Shown here: positions 1 to 4,636 of the stretch, piece after piece
Position numbering within the stretch: the first letter of the stretch is position 1
How the letters are laid out: every line of letters begins with the position of its first letter
Source of the DNA: JAJTFW01 sp046160245
GTDB lineage: Bacteria; Bacteroidota; Bacteroidia; AKYH767-A; OLB10
Direction of reading: 5' to 3'
NCBI GenBank assembly: GCA_046160245.1
Contig: JBJXGU010000064.1
Coordinates: forward strand, 1-9,886
DNA: 9,886 nucleotides
Position numbers and translations under genes: made by a program
The notes under the pieces: model-generated
Seen by the model: only the letters and a program-made list of their open reading frames with translations
What the model was told of the DNA's origin: nothing
Databases searched by the model: none

Positions 1-162
1 GCCGATGTGTTTTTCAAAGCACAGGGTGATGCTTACCTCGGAACACAAGGCGATGTTTGGGATGCACAAAAAGATATTATGTTAGCGTTTAGTGGCGCAT
101 TATTAGCTACTACAATTGTGACTGTCGTTAAGAAAGTATTTAATATTTACGAAGAAAAATAA
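1..162 (+). CDS. DUF2238 (YjdF-like) inner-membrane protein, 3' fragment
   Basis: Only the last 53 codons are present; the reading frame is open from base 1 and stops with TAA at 160-162. The fragment contains LGTQGDVWDAQKDIMLAF, which I recognise as the conserved C-terminal signature of the DUF2238/YjdF family: a G-x-Q-G-D-x-W-D-x-Q-x-D block leading into the last transmembrane helix. A hydrophobic segment follows (about residues 27-45 of the fragment, IMLAFSGALLATTIVTVV), and then a short charged tail ending in EEK. Family members are polytopic inner-membrane proteins of unknown biochemical role, so no function can be given. The gene is convergent with the Kelch protein gene across a 560-base spacer. 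A T-tract follows the stop codon, but no clear terminator hairpin is next to it. The family call rests on this one motif. Confidence 0.75.
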   Translation, partial: ADVFFKAQGDAYLGTQGDVWDAQKDIMLAFSGALLATTIVTVVKKVFNIYEEK

Positions 163-187
163 GTCAATTTTTTTCTTAATCCAGGAA

Positions 188-401
188 ACGCAAAGGCTGC
201 GCTACGACAAATTTTCTTGTAAAGATTTCTATGTTTAATTCCAAATTTTATCAACTAAAAATAATTACTTAATTCCCTCTCCCTTGGAGAGGGCTAGGGA
301 GAGGCTTGAACAATAGGTTTGCAATAATTTAATCGCATTCGAATAATGTTTTTCTCTTCGAAAGATTTCTCTACGCTAATTTTTCTCGCAAAGGCGCGGA
401 G
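188..401. repeat. Tandem intergenic repeat, copy A (214 bases)
   Basis: The copy starts ACGCAAAGGCTGCGCTACG and recurs at exactly +214. The two copies stay in register without net insertions or deletions at least through the TAATG string at 344 (558 in copy B), then diverge. It contains the nested CCCTCTCC/GGAGAGGG inverted repeat at 275-304 and the shared string GGGAGAGGCTTGAACA. No open reading frame or terminal inverted repeats were recognised, so it is not an insertion sequence on this evidence. Confidence 0.8.
275..304. repeat. Nested inverted repeat in copy A (REP-like)
   Basis: CCCTCTCC is followed after a short spacer by its exact reverse complement GGAGAGGG (286-293). A second arm GGGAGAGG (297-304) can alternatively pair with CCTCTCCC. 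The two right-hand arms compete for one left-hand arm, so alternative hairpins are possible. No T-run follows, so a terminator role is not supported. Confidence 0.65.
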
Positions 402-615
402 ACGCAAAGGCTGCGCTACGACAAATTTTCTCGCAAAGATTTCTATGATTAATTCCAAATTTTATCTGATTATTGTAATTATTTAATTCCCTCTCCCCTG
501 GAGAGGGCAAGGGAGAGGCTTGAACAGTATGCTTGCAATAACTTATTCGCAGACGAGTAATGCTTCTTTCATTGCCAATTTCTCCTCGCTAAATTTTCTT
601 GCAAAGGACGCAAAG
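402..615. repeat. Tandem intergenic repeat, copy B (214 bases)
   Basis: This is the second copy of the 188-401 element, with the same start (ACGCAAAGGCTGCGCTACG), the same inner string ATTCCAAATTTTATC and the same CCCTCTCC inverted repeat (489-518). Substitutions are scattered, for example in the hairpin spacer and in the AT-rich block before it, so the duplication is not brand new. A partial third boundary (TTTTCTTGCAAAGG) is visible at about 595-608. Confidence 0.8.
489..518. repeat. Nested inverted repeat in copy B (REP-like)
   Basis: This has the same architecture as 275-304: CCCTCTCC, then GGAGAGGG, then GGGAGAGG. Changes relative to copy A fall in the spacers (TT to CT, CTA to CAA), while all three arms are intact. 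Arm conservation against spacer drift is consistent with selection on pairing, or simply with few mutations. Confidence 0.65.
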
Positions 616-621
616 GCGAGA

Positions 622-640
622 AGCCCTCCGCAGGGAGGCT
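622..640. repeat. GC-rich hairpin
   Basis: AGCCCTCCGCAGGGAGGCT can fold into a stem of about seven pairs (AGCC and TCC with GGA and GGCT, one C bulged). It lies downstream of the Kelch gene on the minus strand. No clean T-run follows directly on either strand, so it is recorded as a structured repeat rather than a terminator. Confidence 0.4.
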
Positions 641-700
641 AGCGCGAAGTTTTACCGACAAAAAATCTAAAATCTAACAACACAACAACCAACAACTAAT

Positions 701-716
701 CGCGAAGTCTCGCGAC
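701..716 (-). terminator. Weak candidate terminator of the Kelch gene
   Basis: TCGCGAAGTCTCGCGA forms a perfect six-pair stem with a four-base loop, seven bases beyond the minus-strand stop codon. On the minus strand the stem is followed by TTAGTTGTTGG, which is T-rich but has no uninterrupted T-run. Position and strand fit a terminator; the tail is poor. Confidence 0.3.
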
Positions 717-722
717 CAACAT

Positions 723-2033
723 CTAATTCTTAACGAATCGCTGTTGCCTATTTCCACTTCTCAAAATATAAATCCCACGCGGCCATGAAGTAATGGTAAC
801 ACTATTCATCCCTTGTTTTGCTGATTGACTCCATTGAATTTGTCCTAGTGAATTGTAGATCTCAATGAAATTATTTTTTTCATTCGACTTAATTTCAAAT
901 GATATTAAATCTTGTGCAGGGTTAGGATAGACCGTAATTTCATCCGAATTAATATCGCTTTCTTCTAATCCTACCGAGCTAACAGTGTATATTTCGATAC
1001 TACTTAAAATGTTGAACGGTAAAGTGGTTCCACCGCCAATAATAAATTTATTGTTTACCGAAGTGGCAGCAGCAAAAGCTCTAGCAGTTGCTAATGAATC
1101 TATAGTCCATGTTCCAGTAGCGGTATTATAAATATCTACTCGCTTATAAGATACATTCGTGTTTGCATCCGATCCACCTGCAAATATTGCTCTTGTTCCT
1201 ACTCCTGCTGCACTTAAAAAGGCTCTAGCTTGTGACAGTGAATCAATAGTCCATGTTCCTGTGCTCAAGTTGTAAATGTCTACGCGCTTACTTGCTTGTC
1301 CTAATGAATCAATACCGCCCGCAATAAATATTTTACCACCTGCAGCACACGCAGCGCTATTTTTCCGAGCTTGTGATAAAGTAGCGGTTGTCCATGTATA
1401 AGTATTTGTATTTAATATATCCACTGTGTTTTTAACATTACCTGAAAGATCTTCTCCACCCGCAAAAATGGCGATCGAATCTATTCCGGCTCCGCATAAG
1501 TTAAAACGCGCTACCGAAATTGTGGAAGAAAACCAAGTGGAAGTAACGGTATTTAAAATCTCCGCTTTATTAGAAACAATTCCTTGTCCATCATCCACAC
1601 CACCCGCAAAAATGATTCGATTATTTGTTCCGGCTGCTGCTAATTTATAACGGGCAGCAGTAAGGTTGGATGTAGACCATTGTGAAGTAGTTGTATTATA
1701 TATATCCACTGCATCGTATACAGCTAAAATCCAATCATTCGATCCACCGGCAAAGGCAATTTTATCACCGGCACCAGCACCGCTTAACCAGGTTCTGCCA
1801 AAGGAAAGAGTATTTCCCGCCCAAGTATTTGTAGTCGCGTTGTAGATATCGGATGCCCCCGGAGGAATACTAATGAGCCCAATTCCTCCGGCAATGATTG
1901 CTTTGTTATTGGCGGAACCTGCGGCTAAGAAAGTTCGTGGAGACTGTAATGTTGCAGCCGACCATTGTGCCGTTGCCATACATGGAATTAATACAGATAG
2001 TAATAAGATAAAATTTATAAATTTAGGCTTCAC
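723..2033 (-). CDS. Secreted Kelch-repeat beta-propeller protein with T9SS sorting domain
   Basis: The product is 436 residues. Residues 1-23 are a signal peptide (KPKF, hydrophobic core FILLLSVLIP, end ATAQ). Seven Kelch-like repeats of about 47-50 residues fill 24-352. Each has a pattern of R-x-(F/L)-x-x-(A/S)-(A/G), then (I/A)(I/F)(A/I)GG, then (V/A)(D/E)I(Y/L)N, then a T-x-x-W strand, which fits a closed seven-bladed propeller. Residues 365-436 form a T9SS type A sorting domain (VYPNPAQD 369-375, SLGQ, RGIYIL 419-424). The protein should cross the inner membrane by Sec and the outer membrane by T9SS, ending on the surface or released. No catalytic residues are visible; a binding or adhesion role is inference. 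The start codon is GTG (2031-2033); no in-frame ATG lies ahead of the signal peptide. Blades 5-7 are unusually alike (KRVDIYN...TGTWTIDSL). A TAnnTTTG-like box (TACTTTTA, complement of 2059-2066) is the only weak promoter hint. Confidence 0.9.
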   Translation of the reverse strand: MKPKFINFILLLSVLIPCMATAQWSAATLQSPRTFLAAGSANNKAIIAGGIGLISIPPGASDIYNATTNTWAGNTLSFGRTWLSGAGAGDKIAFAGGSNDWILAVYDAVDIYNTTTSQWSTSNLTAARYKLAAAGTNNRIIFAGGVDDGQGIVSNKAEILNTVTSTWFSSTISVARFNLCGAGIDSIAIFAGGEDLSGNVKNTVDILNTNTYTWTTATLSQARKNSAACAAGGKIFIAGGIDSLGQASKRVDIYNLSTGTWTIDSLSQARAFLSAAGVGTRAIFAGGSDANTNVSYKRVDIYNTATGTWTIDSLATARAFAAATSVNNKFIIGGGTTLPFNILSSIEIYTVSSVGLEESDINSDEITVYPNPAQDLISFEIKSNEKNNFIEIYNSLGQIQWSQSAKQGMNSVTITSWPRGIYILRSGNRQQRFVKN

Positions 2034-2115
2034 GTTTTTTTGATTTAGAGTTATGGGGTAAAAGTAAAAAGTTGATAAAAGAAATGGAATGATTATTCGT
2101 AATATTTCTTTAAAC

Positions 2116-2129
2116 CCCTATTAATAGGG
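2116..2129. promoter_or_regulatory. 14-base perfect palindrome upstream of the Kelch gene
   Basis: CCCTATTAATAGGG is a perfect palindrome about 80 bases upstream of the GTG start of the Kelch gene, next to the terminator of the preceding minus-strand gene. A palindrome of this size could be a regulator site or an additional small stem. Nothing else in the sequence supports either reading. Confidence 0.25.
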
Positions 2130-2130
2130 A

Positions 2131-2179
2131 ATAAAATAAAGCCGTAACCTATCTCTGTGTGGGATTGCTACGGCTTTAT
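2131..2179 (-). terminator. Intrinsic terminator of the CARDB-like protein gene
   Basis: ATAAAGCCGTA (2136-2146) and TACGGCTTTAT (2169-2179) are perfect 11-base complements around a 22-base loop. On the minus strand the stem is followed by a TTTATTCCC tail, giving a T-rich exit directly after the T-rich base of the stem. It lies 45 bases past the stop of the 2224-2907 gene, so it should end that transcript before the Kelch gene. The long loop makes it weaker than the terminator at 6941-6976. No T-run follows on the plus strand. Confidence 0.65.
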
Positions 2180-2223
2180 GGACAAAGCGGAAAAGTCTAA
2201 TCTTACTATTCTAATCAGAAAAG

Positions 2224-2907
2224 CTAATCTTGTTTCATTAAGCGAACGGTGGATCGATGTATCCCGCTACCGATAATATCCAAAAGATATAATCCGGAAG
2301 GTAAATCGGCTAAATCAATGGTCATTTTTAACGTGGAGCCCACATCCTCATGCCTGATTACCTGCCCCAAACCGTTAATAATTCTTACGCTTTCAAGCCG
2401 TATTTCCGGACTCCATATTTGAACAAATTCATTCGCAGGATTGGGATAAATATTCAAACCGGGGATTTTTGTAGGGTCATCTATGCCCACCGACTGAGTG
2501 TTTATGAAGAAAGTTGTAAAGGTGGCCGTATCCACGGTCAAAGCTTGAGAGCTATGTGGCCATACCACTACTACATTGTTTCCCGGTCGGAAAACAGAAC
2601 CATCAAATAAATATCCCCCGGGAGGCGAGAAGGTCAGCGTAGCACCCGGATTAATTGTAAATATGGTGGTCTGATTATAATAGATATAGGAGAAAATGTT
2701 GCTATCCGTACGTAAAATGATCTGCAAAGGACCAGTATAAGCTGCAGTACCAATGTTTTCTACAGTAGCACTAAGCGGTAATATTTGACCATCATATACT
2801 GTATCGGGCCAATTGCTAATCGTATTAACCCGCAAATGCGCCTGTCCTGAGACAACTCCTGCATTTAGAAGGAGTAAAAAGAAACAAGTCTTGAGGATGC
2901 GTAGCAT
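2224..2907 (-). CDS. Small secreted Ig-like/CARDB-like protein with T9SS sorting domain
   Basis: The product is 227 residues. Residues 1-22 are a signal peptide (RILK, core CFFLLLLNAGVV, end SGQ). Residues 25-135 form a beta-rich domain with PLSATVENIGTAAYTGPL followed by a LTFSPPGGY strand and NNVVVVWP. The phrase on a 'VENIGT' gain in extension is typical of CARDB/DUF11-type Ig-like adhesion modules. Residues 141-227 are a T9SS type A sorting domain (NIYPNPANE 152-160, INGLGQ, LPSGLYLL 202-209). Export by Sec and then T9SS is expected. With a single Ig-like unit the protein resembles a surface adhesion or scaffold component; no enzyme motif is seen. The ATG at 2905-2907 directly precedes the signal peptide. 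The gene is divergent from 3008-4462 and has its own terminator downstream. The CARDB assignment is by eye and less certain than the sorting domain. Confidence 0.88.
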   Translation of the reverse strand: MLRILKTCFFLLLLNAGVVSGQAHLRVNTISNWPDTVYDGQILPLSATVENIGTAAYTGPLQIILRTDSNIFSYIYYNQTTIFTINPGATLTFSPPGGYLFDGSVFRPGNNVVVVWPHSSQALTVDTATFTTFFINTQSVGIDDPTKIPGLNIYPNPANEFVQIWSPEIRLESVRIINGLGQVIRHEDVGSTLKMTIDLADLPSGLYLLDIIGSGIHRSTVRLMKQD

Positions 2908-2935
2908 TTCTTGGGATTCAGATTATTTATTAAAT

Positions 2936-2966
2936 CAAAGCTACGGAACCGACTTGGTACTGGAAA
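2936..2966 (-). promoter_or_regulatory. Bacteroidota-type promoter for the CARDB-like gene
   Basis: On the minus strand TAGCTTTG (complement of 2936-2943) matches the Bacteroidota -7 consensus TAnnTTTG exactly. About 20 bases further upstream there is only a TTTT string (complement of about 2964-2967) in place of the -33 TTG. The box would give a leader of roughly 20 bases before the ATG at 2907. Confidence 0.5.
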
Positions 2967-2988
2967 ACATATTTTTTTTATATCTTAC
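2954..2988 (+). promoter_or_regulatory. Candidate promoter for the helical protein gene
   Basis: TTG at 2954-2956 and TATATCTTAC at 2979-2988 have approximately the spacing of a Bacteroidota -33/-7 pair, though the -7 box is imperfect. A five-base inverted repeat GCGTT/AACGC (2989-2993 and 2997-3001) lies just downstream in the short leader. The site overlaps the divergent minus-strand promoter. Confidence 0.35.
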
Positions 2989-3007
2989 GCGTTCAAAACG
3001 CATAGGA

Positions 3008-4462
3008 ATGGACCATCTCCCCCGTTTAGTAAAGTCTCTCAATAAGGAGCAAGTAAGGTACTTTAAGCTCTTTGCCAGTCGTACCCAACAATCGTTTGAA
3101 CGGAAAGATATCCAACTTTTCGACTTCTTAAGGAAGAACGATGAGGACAAAGAAGAAGCCTTTATGCAAAAACTTTATCCCTCCGACTCAAAGAATGCTT
3201 GGTATCGTTTAAAAAATCGATTGCTGAGTGATTTGAATAAATCGTTGTCGGTGTTGCATTATGAAGATGATGCTTTCGTTCACGCATGCCATATGTTGGC
3301 TTTGTATAAGTTTTTTTTCAGCAAAAATTTATTGGAAGAGGCGCGTTATTATTTACGCCGTTGTGAACGTAGCGCAGAGTCAATCGAGAATTATGAATTG
3401 TTGGACATTGTTTTTGGAGAATACATTCGTCTTTCGCATGAGTCATTACAGGTAGATCCTCAGAAGTTCATCGATAAAAGAAAAGAAAACCGTCAACGAT
3501 TAGAAGACATTCGAGCCATTGATGATTTGTTGGCTGTAGTAACGTATCGATTGAAAACAACGCAAAATTTTGCACCCGATCGCAATCCATTCCTTGATCT
3601 GTTAAAGAAAACGACTGACGATTTTATCAAGGATCGTGACTTAAAAAATAGTCCTCAGCTTCGTTTTCGTATCTACCGTGCCGTTAGTCAGGTTTTGTTA
3701 CAACGTCACGAGTATAAACCACTCGAACAATACCTTCTTTCTACCTTTAAAGAATTTGAGAAAGACGAACTTTTTAACCGCTCCAATCACGATACGAAGC
3801 TACAGATGTTGACGTATATCGTGAATACCCTGTTCAAGACGGATAAGTTGAAACAAAGTTTACTTTGGGCAGAGAAGTTGAAAGTAGCGATGGATGAGTT
3901 TAATCAATTGCTTTTCGATAAATATTTTTTCTTTTATTACAATGCACTCGTAATAAACTATTCGGTTTTAGATCCCATTCAAGCCATCACCATTCTGGAA
4001 GATTTAAAGGATCAGTCGCGTATTAAATCGAATGCTTATTATTTATGGTTTGTGTATTTGAATTTGGCCGTTTTGCATTTCGACCAAACGAATTATAAAG
4101 TGGCCATTAAACATTTTGGAAAGCTTTCTATGTTAGATGGATTTAAGAGCGCAGATGCCTCCTTGCGTTTGAAAATTTCGATCGGAGAATTACTCAATCG
4201 ATATGAGTTGCAACAAATGGACGTACTCGAGTATAAAATGAATCGTCTCAATAAGGAATACAAAAAACTCATCGCCGACGAAGATCATTACGCAGAAAGG
4301 GAAATCCTCGAGATCCTAAAACGAATGCTGAATGTAGCCGAAGTCAAGAAGGATGTTAAATTGATGGATAAAATGAGGGCATTTTCCGATTGGACACGTA
4401 AGAATTATGAAGGAGATGGGGTCATCATTGACTATGGAAACTGGGTAAGAATGCACATTTAA
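3008..4462 (+). CDS. Uncharacterised all-helical (TPR-like) cytoplasmic protein
   Basis: The product is 484 residues with no signal peptide and no membrane segment. The frame is open upstream to 2813, but starts there would run into the divergent gene and encode a Cys/Arg-rich unrelated N-terminus. The ATG at 3008 follows a plausible promoter and gives MDHLPRLVKSLNKEQVRYFK, a sensible amphipathic opening. The rest is rich in Leu, Lys, Glu, Tyr and Phe and reads as successive helix pairs (for example HACHMLALYKFFFSKNLLEE and ARYYLRRCERSAE at 92-124, and AYYLWFVYLNLAVLHFDQTN further on). This resembles a TPR-like alpha-solenoid. I recall similar conserved hypothetical proteins in Bacteroidota but know no function. 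No catalytic motif is visible. A protein-interaction role is inference from the fold only. No terminator hairpin is seen after the stop. Confidence 0.85.
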   Translation: MDHLPRLVKSLNKEQVRYFKLFASRTQQSFERKDIQLFDFLRKNDEDKEEAFMQKLYPSDSKNAWYRLKNRLLSDLNKSLSVLHYEDDAFVHACHMLALYKFFFSKNLLEEARYYLRRCERSAESIENYELLDIVFGEYIRLSHESLQVDPQKFIDKRKENRQRLEDIRAIDDLLAVVTYRLKTTQNFAPDRNPFLDLLKKTTDDFIKDRDLKNSPQLRFRIYRAVSQVLLQRHEYKPLEQYLLSTFKEFEKDELFNRSNHDTKLQMLTYIVNTLFKTDKLKQSLLWAEKLKVAMDEFNQLLFDKYFFFYYNALVINYSVLDPIQAITILEDLKDQSRIKSNAYYLWFVYLNLAVLHFDQTNYKVAIKHFGKLSMLDGFKSADASLRLKISIGELLNRYELQQMDVLEYKMNRLNKEYKKLIADEDHYAEREILEILKRMLNVAEVKKDVKLMDKMRAFSDWTRKNYEGDGVIIDYGNWVRMHI

Positions 4463-4572
4463 CTCCATATTATACCTTATTTATTGAAATTAGCGGGGTT
4501 ATCTGATGATCTTTATTAGGGTTATTGGACTCGATTCACCGCCATTGAATGCGTAATAATTTGTGAAAATCA

Positions 4573-4606
4573 ACTTTTGCCTTCGGAAGTCAAAAAGTAC
4601 TTTTGA
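4573..4606. promoter_or_regulatory. Repeats overlapping the PKD gene promoter
   Basis: ACTTTTG occurs at 4573-4579 and again at 4599-4605, a direct repeat 26 bases apart. Between them CAAAAAGT (4591-4598) is nearly the reverse complement of the first copy, around a small CTTCGGAAG quasi-palindrome. AAAAGTACTTTT (4593-4604) is itself a perfect palindrome lying across the -7 box. This could be an operator or a second promoter copy; AT-richness makes chance possible. Confidence 0.3.
4577..4605 (+). promoter_or_regulatory. Bacteroidota-type promoter for the PKD protein gene
   Basis: TTG at 4577-4579 and TACTTTTG at 4598-4605 match the -33 TTG and -7 TAnnTTTG consensus, with an 18-base spacer. 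Transcription would start about 7 bases later, leaving a leader of roughly 25 bases before the ATG at 4637. This is the best promoter match in the window. Confidence 0.6.
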
Positions 4607-4636
4607 TTCATAGTTCAACCCCAACCACCAGTACCA

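Larger units (their letters stand above)
163..722. other. Non-coding convergent spacer with tandem repeats and hairpins
   Basis: This 560-base gap lies between two convergent genes and shows no credible reading frame. It holds two tandem copies of a 214-base element (188-401 and 402-615), short recurring GCAAAGG-type strings (for example CGCAAAGG near 190, 375, 404 and 611), a GC-rich hairpin at 622-640, an A/C-rich low-complexity run (about 660-700) and a hairpin at 701-716. It is typical of a repeat-accumulating 3'-3' intergenic region. I see no promoter and no RNA gene that I can support. Confidence 0.6.

Noticed and set aside
275..304. Terminator of the DUF2238 gene
   Set aside because: The hairpin lies more than 110 bases beyond the stop, lacks a following T-run and recurs as part of a larger repeat.
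188..615. CRISPR array
   Set aside because: The unit is 214 bases and present only twice, with the whole unit repeated rather than short repeats around unique spacers. No cas gene is present.
1426..1650. Plus-strand open frame inside the Kelch gene
   Set aside because: It is antisense to a well-supported repeat protein and has low-complexity Pro/Ala-rich content. It is a shadow frame.
2350..2610. Plus-strand open frame inside the CARDB-like gene
   Set aside because: It is antisense to a gene with a signal peptide and sorting domain, and has no recognisable content of its own.
2813..3007. N-terminal extension of the helical protein frame back to an ATG at 2813
   Set aside because: It would overlap the signal-peptide region of the divergent gene and encode an Arg/Cys-rich stretch unlike the rest. 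The ATG at 3008 follows a promoter-like site and gives a sensible N-terminus.
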